A stretch of DNA of 16,633 nt, from positions 1-16,633 of the forward strand of contig CAIMBV010000058.1 in assembly GCA_903839355.1 (NCBI GenBank). Reading direction: 5' to 3'. Source of the DNA: an uncultured Actinomycetes bacterium. GTDB taxonomy: Bacteria > Actinomycetota > Actinomycetes > Nanopelagicales > Nanopelagicaceae. Below are positions 1 through 7,632 of the stretch, piece after piece. Positions within the stretch are counted from its first letter, which is position 1. Each line of letters begins with the position of its first letter. A model generated the notes under the pieces. That model was not told where the DNA came from and searched no databases. It saw nothing but the letters and a program-made list of their open reading frames with translations. Both the position numbers and the translations under genes were made by a program.

Positions 1-32
1 CGAATCTCTGCCGCACCGAGCAACGTGGTCAT
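1..32 (-). CDS. rsmA: 16S rRNA dimethyladenosine transferase RsmA/KsgA, N-terminal fragment
   Basis: Only the first ten codons are inside the window; the rest lies beyond the left edge. The reverse strand from position 32 reads ATG and then MTTLLGAAEIR. This matches the usual actinobacterial KsgA N-terminus, where an LLG-x-x-x-IR segment precedes the LGQNF methyltransferase motif. RsmA dimethylates two adenines near the 3' end of 16S rRNA during small-subunit maturation. The ATG shares one base with the tatD stop codon (TAATG), so translation is probably coupled. In mycobacteria and streptomycetes an rpf gene usually separates tatD from ksgA; here nothing does. The identification rests on a short peptide plus synteny. 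Confidence 0.72.
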   Translation of the reverse strand, partial: MTTLLGAAEI

Positions 33-889
33 TACTCGAAACTTCCGAATAAGCGCAGCGCATTTTCAGTAACCTGGTCGCATAAATAATCAACACTTAC
101 ATCGCGTAGATCTGCAACGAATCTAATGATATTTGCCACCTGTGCAGGAGTGTTGAGAGTTCCACGATGAGGTGCGGGTGCCAAGAAGGGTGAATCAGTC
201 TCAATCAACAATTGCTCAACTGGAACTAGTTTGGCGGCTTCACGTAACTCTGGTGCATTCTTAAATGTGATGGTGCCTGCAAACGACAAGATATATCCGG
301 CCTCTATACATTCGCGTGCCATCTCGGCATCTCCGGAGTAACAATGAAAAATTGTGGAGGCCGGTGCGCCAACTTCAAACAAAGTATCAAGGACCGCGCG
401 GTGGGCATTGCGATCATGAATTACCAGCGCCTTATTAACTTTCTTTGCGAGCGCTATGTGCCTCTTAAACGAGTAAATCTGTCGATCCCGCAACTCGGGC
501 TCGGTCCTAAAAAAATCAAGCCCGGTCTCGCCAATGGCGCGAACGCGTGGGTGAGTTGCGAGCTCCTCAATGACTGCGAGGTCCCCCTCTAAATCTTCAA
601 CTACTGGTGCTTCATTAGGGTGAAGTGCAACCGCCGCTACTACTTGGCCCGGAAAACTTTCAGCACACTTAACACCCCATCGGGATTGTTCGGCGGAGTA
701 CCCGACTTGAACAACTCGATCGATTCCAGCTTGTGCCGCGGCAGCAAGAAGTTCACGAATCTCCGGAGCATCGGGTTCACTCTCGGTGACCAGTTCCATG
801 TGGGCATGCACATCGATACAGGGCCGATTAAGCGGTTCTGGAACGGGAGCATCTGGACGAGGCTCCTTTAAAGAATGGCGGTCAGACAT
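32..889 (-). CDS. tatD: TatD family metal-dependent hydrolase/DNase
   Basis: A 285-residue TatD-family protein with a TIM-barrel amidohydrolase fold, related to 3'-5' DNases active in DNA repair and degradation. Metal ligands are visible in the expected order: H28 and H30 in VHAH (most relatives have HxHL with Cys between), E121 in GETGLD, H158 in LVIHDRNAH, H182 in FHCYSG, and D232 in IETDSPFL. The C-terminal APAPHRG segment is also typical. About 20 residues, rich in Pro and charge, precede the barrel, so a later start is possible. No in-frame ATG lies close to the domain, so the ATG at 889 is kept. It begins directly after the metG stop codon (TAG then ATG), and its own stop overlaps the rsmA start. 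This places it inside an rsmI-metG-tatD-rsmA operon. Confidence 0.93.
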   Translation of the reverse strand: MSDRHSLKEPRPDAPVPEPLNRPCIDVHAHMELVTESEPDAPEIRELLAAAAQAGIDRVVQVGYSAEQSRWGVKCAESFPGQVVAAVALHPNEAPVVEDLEGDLAVIEELATHPRVRAIGETGLDFFRTEPELRDRQIYSFKRHIALAKKVNKALVIHDRNAHRAVLDTLFEVGAPASTIFHCYSGDAEMARECIEAGYILSFAGTITFKNAPELREAAKLVPVEQLLIETDSPFLAPAPHRGTLNTPAQVANIIRFVADLRDVSVDYLCDQVTENALRLFGSFE

Positions 890-2455
890 CTACTCTGCTT
901 TTTCTTCAAGCCGTGGGAAGAGAACTGCACCTTTCGTGACCTTAGAACCAGTAGGCAATTGACCAAAGCGCGCCACATCCGCAATGCGTTGCTGTGAAAT
1001 ATCGCCCAGCGTTTCGTTGGCTCCCAAGCTCTCCCACAGAATTTCTGTCGTTGCAGGCATGATCGGATGGAGCAAGACCGCCAACGCACGAATTGAATCC
1101 GCAGTGTTGTACAAGACCTTATTTAGCTCAACCTTATTAGCAGGATCTTTAGCCAATACCCATGGTTGCTGTTCCGTGACATATCCATTTACTCGCTTAC
1201 AAAATTCCATGATGGAGTTAATCGCGGTTTGGAAATCTAGAACCTCCATAGCGCCATCAGCAGTTGCAACAGTCGCGCTCAAAGCCCCCGCTAAGGATTG
1301 GTCAGTGGCCACAGCCGGAATCAATCCTTCGCAATATTTCTCGATCATCGCTATCAATCGTGAGGCTAGGTTTCCGAAGTCATTTGCAAGCTCAGATGTA
1401 TAGCGTGCTGACATATCTTCCCAAGAGAATGAGCCATCACTTCCAAATGGAATTGCGCGTAGAAAGTAATATCGAAATGCATCGACGCCAAAATGGCTCG
1501 TGATGTCAGCAGGAACAATTCCAGTTAACTTGGATTTGCTCATCTTTTCACCGCCGACTAACAACCAGCCGTGAGCAAAAACTTTCTTTGGAAGTGGCAA
1601 ATTCGCAGCCATCAACATGGCTGGCCAGATCACGGCGTGAAAGCGCGAGATCTCTTTTCCAATTAAGTGAACATCTGGAGGCCATACTTCAGCAAATTTG
1701 CGTCCACCCTCTGAGTCGGCAGGATCACCCAATCCAACTGCGGTGCCGTAATTTAAGAGTGCATCAAACCAGACGTAAATGACCTGCTTGGTATCCCAAG
1801 GAACAGGAATGCCCCAATCTAAAGATGATCGTGAGATAGATAAATCCTGAACCCCACTTTGGAGAAAGGCTAGGACCTCATTCCTAACACTGGCTGGTTC
1901 ACATGCTTCGGGATGTTCCTGATAATGGGCAAGGAGTTGTGGAACAAAGGCACTCAATCTGAAAAACCAATTCTCCTCGCTGACTATTTCAGCGATCGTT
2001 CCATGTATCTGGCACTTGCCATCGTCAAGATCGGCAGGCAATTTAAATTCTTCGCAACCCACGCAATAGGGACCTTCATATTTACCGGAGTAAATATGTC
2101 CAGCATCCTTCAGTTGGGTGAGGAAGCGCTGAACTCGCTCAGTGTGACGAGATTCCGTCGTGCGAATGAAATCATCATAGGCAATATTCAAACTCGACCA
2201 GGTTGGCTTCCACGCGGTCTCTACGAGACGATCGCACCACTCTTGAGGCGAAACTCCATTCGCATCGGCAGTGTTCATTATTTTTTGGCCGTGCTCATCC
2301 GTTCCTGTTAAAAACCAGACCGACTCGCCACGCTGGCGATGCCATCGAGTCAATACATCTCCCGCGACGGTCGTGTAGGCATGTCCAATATGCGGAGCAT
2401 CATTTGCATAGTAAATCGGCGTCGTCAGGTAAAAAGATTTGGAATCGGCGCTCAT
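890..2455 (-). CDS. metG: Methionyl-tRNA synthetase
   Basis: A 521-residue class I aminoacyl-tRNA synthetase that charges tRNA-Met in the cytoplasm. The HIGH signature is at residues 22-25 (PHIGHAY) and KMSKS at 304-308 (GGEKMSKSKL). A single zinc knuckle is formed by C131, C134, C148 and H151. This is the shorter MetRS type, common in actinobacteria, without the C-terminal tRNA-binding domain, and the length fits it. The C-terminal anticodon-binding helical domain (about 350-490) is intact, with NDFGNL and a W in QQPWVLAK. The start at 2455 puts the N-terminus a few residues before the first strand (FYLTTPIYYAN), as in homologues. Only nine bases separate it from rsmI upstream, and tatD follows with no gap. 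I see no strong Shine-Dalgarno sequence. Confidence 0.97.
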   Translation of the reverse strand: MSADSKSFYLTTPIYYANDAPHIGHAYTTVAGDVLTRWHRQRGESVWFLTGTDEHGQKIMNTADANGVSPQEWCDRLVETAWKPTWSSLNIAYDDFIRTTESRHTERVQRFLTQLKDAGHIYSGKYEGPYCVGCEEFKLPADLDDGKCQIHGTIAEIVSEENWFFRLSAFVPQLLAHYQEHPEACEPASVRNEVLAFLQSGVQDLSISRSSLDWGIPVPWDTKQVIYVWFDALLNYGTAVGLGDPADSEGGRKFAEVWPPDVHLIGKEISRFHAVIWPAMLMAANLPLPKKVFAHGWLLVGGEKMSKSKLTGIVPADITSHFGVDAFRYYFLRAIPFGSDGSFSWEDMSARYTSELANDFGNLASRLIAMIEKYCEGLIPAVATDQSLAGALSATVATADGAMEVLDFQTAINSIMEFCKRVNGYVTEQQPWVLAKDPANKVELNKVLYNTADSIRALAVLLHPIMPATTEILWESLGANETLGDISQQRIADVARFGQLPTGSKVTKGAVLFPRLEEKAE

Positions 2456-2464
2456 AGGGCGATC

Positions 2465-3304
2465 TTATCTTTCAGCAGGCTTCGCACTGACCATGGCATC
2501 AAAGACGATCCGCTTTGGAAGGTTAAGTTCCTTGGCAAGTGCAGAAATGGCATCTTTACGCGATTCTCCGGCTGCCTCGCGGAGGCGGACCATCGCAACA
2601 AGTTGTCCAGCGCTATAACTTTGTGAGCTCGGATCAAAACCCTCAAGAACAATGGTTATCTCTCCTAAAATCTCTCGATCGCGACTCCATTCCAGAAGAT
2701 CAACGATGGTGCCTCGAATAGTCTCCTCATACGTCTTGGTCATCTCTCGACAAATCGCGCCACGACGCGTAGGTCCGATACTTGCGAGCGCATCCGTGAG
2801 GGATTCCTGTAATCGATGTGGGGCTTCAAAGAAAATGATTGTCCGCTCTTCGTTGCTCAATTTTTCATACCAACTCTGACGCGCCCCTGAGCTGCGAGGT
2901 GCGAAACCCTCAAAGCAGAAACGATCGGTGGGCAATCCAGAGAGCAAGAGAGCAGTTGTGACAGCGCTAGGGCCCGGGAGGACCTGAATATCTATCCTCT
3001 GTTCTACTGCTATGCGAATGAGGCGATATCCAGGGTCACTTATCCCTGGAGCGCCGGCATCGGTGATGACCAACAAATCATTGCCGCTCATCAAAATCTG
3101 GGTGAGTTGCTCCAGCCGCTCACTCTCATTGCCCTCGAAATATGAGATGACCTTTCCGGAATACCGAATTCCTAAGTCACTTGTCAGACGACTCAATTTT
3201 CGAGAATCCTCAGCGGCGATATAAGGCACGCTCTCCAGAATCGATTTAATCCGCGCAGTGGTATCCCCGACATTTCCCAGAGGACCGCAGGCGAGGATCA
3301 GCAC
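2465..3304 (-). CDS. rsmI: 16S rRNA (cytidine1402-2'-O)-methyltransferase RsmI
   Basis: RsmI is an SAM-dependent tetrapyrrole-methylase-fold enzyme that 2'-O-methylates C1402 of 16S rRNA. Family signatures are clear: IAAEDSRKLSRL, ITDAGAPGISDPG, LPGPSAV, SGLPTDRFCFEGFAPR, FFEAPHRL and CREMTKTYEE. The longest frame begins with TTG at 3343, which would overlap the divergent pmt gene and add a Cys-rich tail absent from homologues. The in-frame GTG at 3304 gives 279 residues starting MLILACGPLGN, which matches the family N-terminus, so I use it. The first SAM-site motif is unusual: G-P-L-G-N replaces the common T-P-I-G-N. The gene heads the rsmI-metG-tatD-rsmA operon. Identity is firm; the start is probable. 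Confidence 0.93.
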   Translation of the reverse strand: MLILACGPLGNVGDTTARIKSILESVPYIAAEDSRKLSRLTSDLGIRYSGKVISYFEGNESERLEQLTQILMSGNDLLVITDAGAPGISDPGYRLIRIAVEQRIDIQVLPGPSAVTTALLLSGLPTDRFCFEGFAPRSSGARQSWYEKLSNEERTIIFFEAPHRLQESLTDALASIGPTRRGAICREMTKTYEETIRGTIVDLLEWSRDREILGEITIVLEGFDPSSQSYSAGQLVAMVRLREAAGESRKDAISALAKELNLPKRIVFDAMVSAKPAER

Positions 3305-3336
3305 GGGGCAATTCTCGCAGGCTTTAGGCTTGGCAC

Positions 3337-4698
3337 ATGACAATCATTGAGGTAGATCGCCGCCAATTGCGTGATCACCTCACCGCTATCGGACTTGGAA
3401 TGGCCGCTCTCCTTCTCCGGGTGTGGCATCTAGGTACTCCCAAGGGCTTTGTCTTCGATGAGGTTTATTACGCCCAGAATGCCAACTCGCTTCTCCATCA
3501 TGGTGTCGAGCTGGACCCAAAAACGGCTGCAGCACAATTTATAGTGCACCCGCCCGTTGGCAAATGGATGATTGCCCTTGGAATCAAGATCTTCGGTTAT
3601 CACGAATTTGGCTGGCGTATTTCAGCGGCGGTGGTTGGTTCCCTGTCGATAGTGATGATCTTCTATATTGCTAAGAGATTATTCAATAACTACTACCTAT
3701 CGCTCGCGGCCGGTATTTTAATGAGCGCCGATGGACTACATCTGGTCTTGTCACGCACCGCACTACTAGATATCTTTTTGATGTTCTTCACTCTGTTAGG
3801 TTTCTTCTTTCTTCTTCGTAATCAACACTTCGCCGCGGGCATCGCAATCGGTTTGGCGGCAGCCACAAAATGGAGCGGCCTTTACTATTTAATTGCCTAT
3901 TTTCTCTTCACTTTGTATGTCGATTACCGACAGAACAAGGCGCTCGAAATTGAAAATCCGCTCAAAGTCCTTTTGAAAGAGAAGCTCTGGAAGAGAGCTT
4001 TGCAATACATCGTCATTCCTATTTTTGTTTACATGCTGAGTTGGGCTGGATGGTTCTTTAACACCTCTGGCTATGATCGAAATTGGGCTAACTCGCAGAA
4101 GCATGGATTCTTCAACTTCATTCCTGCCCCATTACGTTCCTTGTGGCACTACCACTCCGAGATGTGGACCTTTCACACCACCCTGACCGCCTCACACCCT
4201 TATTCCGCAAATCCATGGGGTTGGCTAATAATGGCTAGGCCCACCTCTTTCTATTATCAAGCGCCCCATTCATGTGGGGCTCCGGCCTGTGCTCAAGAGA
4301 TTGTGGCACTTGGAACTCCGCTGTTGTGGTGGTCGGCGGTGGCCGCGATCGCAGTGACTTTCGGTTACTGGATTGCGCGACGAGAATGGCAGAGCGGATT
4401 ACTTCTATTGAGTTTAGCTGCCGGATATCTACCTTGGTTCAATTGGCAAAAACGTACAATCTTTAATTTTTACACCATAGCTTTCGAGCCATTTATCATT
4501 CTCATAGTTGTATTTGCCTTATCTAAATTGCTTGAACCCGACGAGGTTGGAGAGATCTCCAAATTTAGGCGTTACGCCAGCAATACATTCTTGGGCTTAG
4601 TAGTTCTCAACTTCTTATATTTCTTACCGCTCTACCTTGGAAACGTAATTACGTATCACCACTGGAGTTCTCTCATGTGGTTCCCAAGTTGGATTTAA
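3337..4698 (+). CDS. pmt: Polyprenyl-phosphate-mannose protein O-mannosyltransferase
   Basis: A 453-residue multipass membrane enzyme of the PMT/GT39 family. It moves mannose from polyprenyl-phosphate-mannose onto Ser/Thr of exported proteins on the outer face of the membrane. Diagnostic features are the catalytic Asp-Glu pair D41-E42 (FVFDEVYYA), HPPVGKW from residue 71, the FGWRI segment, the ADGLHLVLSRTALLD region, and about ten hydrophobic spans. The C-terminus (HHWSSLMWFPSWI) ends as family members do, so the gene is complete although shorter than the roughly 520-residue mycobacterial enzyme. It is divergent from rsmI, 32 bases from the chosen rsmI start, and convergent with the SepX/GlpR-like gene 12 bases downstream. 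The pmt-rsmI pairing is conserved in actinobacteria (Rv1002c-Rv1003). The Ser/Thr/Pro-rich linker of the CopC-like protein in this window is a conceivable substrate (inference). Confidence 0.95.
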   Translation: MTIIEVDRRQLRDHLTAIGLGMAALLLRVWHLGTPKGFVFDEVYYAQNANSLLHHGVELDPKTAAAQFIVHPPVGKWMIALGIKIFGYHEFGWRISAAVVGSLSIVMIFYIAKRLFNNYYLSLAAGILMSADGLHLVLSRTALLDIFLMFFTLLGFFFLLRNQHFAAGIAIGLAAATKWSGLYYLIAYFLFTLYVDYRQNKALEIENPLKVLLKEKLWKRALQYIVIPIFVYMLSWAGWFFNTSGYDRNWANSQKHGFFNFIPAPLRSLWHYHSEMWTFHTTLTASHPYSANPWGWLIMARPTSFYYQAPHSCGAPACAQEIVALGTPLLWWSAVAAIAVTFGYWIARREWQSGLLLLSLAAGYLPWFNWQKRTIFNFYTIAFEPFIILIVVFALSKLLEPDEVGEISKFRRYASNTFLGLVVLNFLYFLPLYLGNVITYHHWSSLMWFPSWI

Positions 4699-4710
4699 AG
4701 CTACTTACTT

Positions 4711-5460
4711 TTATTGGTTAGCGGCCCAATCACGCTCTGCCGCTGCTTGCTCTGCCAACTCTTGATCAAATAGTTCATCGCGGGCTGGAATTTCAAGGGC
4801 GCTCTGACGTTCTTGTTCCGCACTCCACTTACCAGGGGTAGTTAGATCGATAGTGCGCTTTGGAGTAATTGCCTTGGGCGCAGTTGCGTATGTTGGCTTT
4901 GGAACCGCAATTGGTGACCAACTGCGCTCTTCGCTCTTTTCAATAATTGTGATGCTAGAGGATGTGCTGCGCTCGCGGAGAGGAACCCACTGTTCTAGAA
5001 CCGCTTCGCTCTCGCTCAACTCACGTCGTGAGAGATCGATTCGTGCCTTTGGATCCACCTTGATTTCAACTGCTGTGATGGCGGCAAGAGCTGCAAGCCT
5101 GCGTTTTTTAATCTGGGCTGCAACAACCTGACGGCGAACATGAATTAAATAAATCGCGAGGGCTGTAACGGGAATCAAGATACTCATCATTGGGATGTAA
5201 CCGAGGGCAACCACTGCAACCGTGCCAATTGTTACCGCAATCAGAGCGCCGAGAACACGTCGACGAAGACGCAAAGTTTTTAACTTTTCATCGGGGTTGA
5301 TGGGATCAGGGAAATTGGGAGTAGAGGCCACAATCTTCATCGCACTCTTATAGCGCTCGGTCTCACGACCGGATTGAGTCTCGTGTTGACGCATCCAGCG
5401 AGGCAAAAAGTAAGCGACCCACATTCCGATAATGATCAGATAGATGAGTCCGGACGCCAT
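4711..5460 (-). CDS. SepX/GlpR-like actinobacterial division membrane protein
   Basis: A 249-residue membrane protein that I match to the SepX (Streptomyces) / GlpR (Corynebacterium) group by architecture and synteny. There is an N-terminal span at about 3-19 (LIYLIIIGMWVAYFLP) followed by a basic RWMR stretch, two close hydrophobic spans at about 69-88 and 90-107, and a long charged cytoplasmic tail. The tail ends in a conserved-looking block, PKPTYATAPKA (188-198) and RTIDLTTPGKW (202-212). Known biology: SepX supports septation and sporulation, and GlpR is the membrane partner of Glp, a MoeA/gephyrin-family protein that binds FtsZ. Here the gene sits behind rimJ and a MoeA-like gene, as in other actinobacteria. 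A TAnnnT box (TACTGT) ends eight bases before the ATG, which could permit a leaderless mRNA. Function is inferred, not shown. Confidence 0.75.
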   Translation of the reverse strand: MASGLIYLIIIGMWVAYFLPRWMRQHETQSGRETERYKSAMKIVASTPNFPDPINPDEKLKTLRLRRRVLGALIAVTIGTVAVVALGYIPMMSILIPVTALAIYLIHVRRQVVAAQIKKRRLAALAAITAVEIKVDPKARIDLSRRELSESEAVLEQWVPLRERSTSSSITIIEKSEERSWSPIAVPKPTYATAPKAITPKRTIDLTTPGKWSAEQERQSALEIPARDELFDQELAEQAAAERDWAANQ

Positions 5461-5515
5461 GGAATGAAACAGTAATTCAGGTATGGGCGAAAAGTCGGGA
5501 TTTAGACGCTATGTC

Positions 5516-6091
5516 TTAATTGAAATTATTGGGGTTTTCCGCCACAAAAGTGAGGTGGTCGCGCCAATCCCCGGCGATATGAAGATACCGTGGACGCAAG
5601 CCTTCATAGCTATAACCGCTCTTTTCCGCCACTTTCTTAGAGGCTGCATTTTCGGGGCGCAAATTAATTTCAATGCGATGAAGATGAAGATCATTAAAAG
5701 CGAAGTCAGTCAGTGTCTTTACTGCCCTCGTCGTGTAACCACGATTGGCAACTCGCTGGTCAATCCAATAACCAATATGGGCACCTCGATATGCACCAAA
5801 AACTATGCCGCCAAGTGTGATCTGACCTACCAGGCGTTCTCGGCCACCCTCGCGAAGCCAGATTCCAAGGGAAATTGATCGTAATTCACGGCCTTCTTTG
5901 TTGTAGTAACGAACCATTTCGTAATAAGAGGGTAATGGTCGGTCGCTCTCCAAAGGGGGTCTCGTAGCTTCCCACGGGGCAAGCCACTGTGCATTGACCG
6001 CTCTCACTTTGAGCCACTGGGCACGGTCTCGATAACGTAATGGGCGAAGGGTGATCTCGTGATCTTCGATCACGAACGGCCAACTGCCCAT
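5516..6091 (-). CDS. rimJ: RimJ/RimL-type GNAT N-acetyltransferase
   Basis: A 191-residue GNAT-fold acetyltransferase of the RimJ/RimL class, whose characterised members acetylate the N-terminal residue of ribosomal proteins using acetyl-CoA. Visible features are ITLRPLRYRDRAQW at the N-terminus, GQITLGGIVFG, the IGYWIDQRVANRGYTTRAV segment (acetyl-CoA pyrophosphate loop region), LHRIEINLRPENAASKKVAEKSGY, and a closing EGLRPRYLHIAGDWRDHLTF typical of RimJ. The gene starts two bases after the stop of the MoeA-like gene and is followed after 55 bases by the SepX/GlpR-like gene. The same trio occurs in mycobacteria (Rv0994-Rv0996). The actual substrate cannot be told from sequence. Its fixed place between a gephyrin-like protein and its putative receptor hints at a link to that module (inference). 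Confidence 0.9.
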   Translation of the reverse strand: MGSWPFVIEDHEITLRPLRYRDRAQWLKVRAVNAQWLAPWEATRPPLESDRPLPSYYEMVRYYNKEGRELRSISLGIWLREGGRERLVGQITLGGIVFGAYRGAHIGYWIDQRVANRGYTTRAVKTLTDFAFNDLHLHRIEINLRPENAASKKVAEKSGYSYEGLRPRYLHIAGDWRDHLTFVAENPNNFN

Positions 6092-6093
6092 TA

Positions 6094-7011
6094 TTAAACG
6101 GTCCGATCCAAAATCATTATCTCTGCTATCTCACCTTTCAGGTATCCAGGCGAGTCAGCTGGAACAGTGATAAAGGCATGAGCATCCGAGATTGAAAGCA
6201 AACCGCTTTGATCCGCTATTGCCGTGACAATCGGAACACCGCTTCCAACATCAGAGAGAGTGGCTCTGATGAGTGCGGCTACACCGATTGGAGATTCAAT
6301 ATCGGCCCCGATCTGCGCCTTGCTCGTTGGACGAAATACATTCTTCACGCCCAACATTGTTCTAATCATCGGTCTGATAAAAACCTCAAAAGAAATGTAT
6401 GCGCTTATTGGATCGCCAGGTAGGGCGATTACTGGAATCCCATCATCCCCGATGGTCCCAAAACAGTGGCGACCGGCCCCATCCAAATTAGGTACTCCAA
6501 TCCGAATCTCACCCAATTCAGCGAGAACCTGTTCAATAAGTTCAAAAGAGCCATCGTTGCTCTCACCGCTGATCACGATCAAATCTGCGCGAACAAGTTG
6601 ATCCTCAATGACTGCTTTAAGTTGCTCATGATTCTCAGGGATGGTGTGAACCCGATACGCCATAGCGCCTGCCTCTCGGGCTGCCGTCGCTAACATCCAA
6701 GAGTTTGTTTCAAACTCTTCATGATCTTCAATGGGTTGCCCTGGCTCCACTAAATCATCTCCGGCTGAAATAACAACGACCCGAGGATGAGGTTGGGTGG
6801 GAAGCCTTGAGAGGCCAAGCGAGGCCGCGAGCCCAATCTGAGGAGATCGAATACGCGCTCCCCGAGCTAACACAATCTCATCTCCTACAAAAATATCCTC
6901 TGCCAGTGTTGCCCCATGAGCATCGAGAAGAGGCATATCAAAAGGAGTCAATGGATGAGAAATCGCAAGGAGTTCAGACAACATATTCTTAACTGAAATC
7001 TGCGAACTCAT
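6094..7011 (-). CDS. MoeA/gephyrin-like protein lacking domain II, probable Glp-type
   Basis: A 305-residue protein of the MoeA/gephyrin family, about 100 residues short of the usual length of roughly 400. The alignment runs normally from SELLAISHPLTPFDMPLLDAHGATLAED, then jumps to DEIVLARGARIRSPQIGLAASLG. The segment with the PPFDNSAMDGYA and RIMTGAxxPxGAD motifs (domain II and flanks) is therefore absent without any frame break. The molybdopterin-binding-like domain (about 75-220) and domain IV (about 225-305) remain. Catalytic motifs are altered: GGVSxGxYD reads GESNDGSFE (149-157), the MxPGKP lysines are gone (GVPNLDGAG, 172-180), and PGNP is PGDP. Molybdenum insertion activity is therefore unlikely. 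The location upstream of rimJ and a SepX/GlpR-like gene suggests a structural role like corynebacterial Glp, which binds FtsZ (inference). No galU precedes it. Confidence 0.85.
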   Translation of the reverse strand: MSSQISVKNMLSELLAISHPLTPFDMPLLDAHGATLAEDIFVGDEIVLARGARIRSPQIGLAASLGLSRLPTQPHPRVVVISAGDDLVEPGQPIEDHEEFETNSWMLATAAREAGAMAYRVHTIPENHEQLKAVIEDQLVRADLIVISGESNDGSFELIEQVLAELGEIRIGVPNLDGAGRHCFGTIGDDGIPVIALPGDPISAYISFEVFIRPMIRTMLGVKNVFRPTSKAQIGADIESPIGVAALIRATLSDVGSGVPIVTAIADQSGLLSISDAHAFITVPADSPGYLKGEIAEIMILDRTV

Positions 7012-7046
7012 GGTTTAACCTTACTTCGTTCAACTGATATTCCAAC

Positions 7047-7056
7047 GGAGGTGATC
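7047..7056 (+). promoter_or_regulatory. Ribosome binding site of fthC
   Basis: GGAGGTGATC is fully complementary to the 3' end of 16S rRNA. It ends three bases before the GTG at 7060, and GGAGG is eight bases from it. The upstream in-frame GTG at 7051 is inside this site and cannot be the start it serves. Confidence 0.85.
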
Positions 7057-7059
7057 TGC

Positions 7060-7632
7060 GTGGATTCGAAGGGTGATGAAAAACGCCTACTTCGGGCCGA
7101 TCTACGCCGATTGCGCGAAGATAAATTCCTCTCTGAAAGTTGGATACACATTGTTCATTGCCCTGAGATTCAAGCCTCTCGAGTTATCGCCTCATACATT
7201 TCATATGGAGTTGAGCCACAAACTTCAGATATAAACCAATCGTTGATTGCCTCTGGCAAGACGGTACTACTCCCGCGGACCTTGCCCAATAAAGATTTGG
7301 AATGGGTTGCCTGGGATGGATCGACCAACTCGCTTAAGAAGAATGGCAAAGTGCTTGAACCTACTGGAACTACCTTCAATGATGAAGCAGCTATTAAGGT
7401 CGTTATCGTGCCTGCTCTAGTAGTGGATCACGAGGGTAACCGGATGGGGCAAGGCGGTGGATCGTACGACCGAGCCCTTGCGCGATTAAATGCTTGGAAG
7501 ATAGCGCTGGTAGGCGCGCACGAGATCACCCATCTTGCACTGCCAACTGAGCCACACGATCAGAAGGTGGATGCCGCTGCAACGCCTGGATTACTCATGC
7601 GATTTAATCGGGGTGCTGCTGATCCCCTTTAG
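7060..7632 (+). CDS. fthC: 5-formyltetrahydrofolate cyclo-ligase
   Basis: A 190-residue 5-formyl-THF cyclo-ligase (methenyl-THF synthetase), which uses ATP to return 5-formyl-THF to 5,10-methenyl-THF. The hallmark GNRMGQGGGSYDRAL corresponds to the family motif GxRLGxGxGYYDR, with Ser for the first Tyr. It is preceded by VVIVPALVVDHEG; KRLLRADLRRLR matches the N-terminal basic helix. An in-frame GTG exists at 7051, but it lies inside a near-perfect Shine-Dalgarno sequence (GGAGGTGATC, 7047-7056). The in-frame GTG at 7060 sits eight bases after GGAGG and is clearly the better start. The gene is divergent from the MoeA-like gene, as in mycobacteria (Rv0992c), although galU is absent here. It overlaps the 3' end of the CopD-CtaG gene by 29 bases tail to tail. 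Confidence 0.94.
   Translation: MDSKGDEKRLLRADLRRLREDKFLSESWIHIVHCPEIQASRVIASYISYGVEPQTSDINQSLIASGKTVLLPRTLPNKDLEWVAWDGSTNSLKKNGKVLEPTGTTFNDEAAIKVVIVPALVVDHEGNRMGQGGGSYDRALARLNAWKIALVGAHEITHLALPTEPHDQKVDAAATPGLLMRFNRGAADPL

Noticed and set aside
496..524. Inverted repeat CGGGCT/AGCCCG with an A-run, terminator-like
   Set aside because: It is inside the tatD coding region between conserved motifs; the A-run is in the loop, so it cannot act as an intrinsic terminator.
984..1403. 139-codon open frame opposite metG
   Set aside because: It is antisense to conserved MetRS sequence, with no domain or ribosome site of its own.
4699..4710. Terminator between convergent pmt and the sepX-like gene
   Set aside because: Only 12 bases separate the genes and no stem can be formed there; termination, if any, must use sites within the coding regions or Rho.
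6094..7011. MoeA-like gene as a frameshifted pseudogene
   Set aside because: The frame is continuous and conserved-looking on both sides of the missing domain, and the domain IV end is intact; a clean domain loss explains it better.
7051..7059. Upstream GTG as the fthC start
   Set aside because: It lies inside the GGAGGTGATC ribosome binding site; the in-frame GTG at 7060 has ideal spacing.
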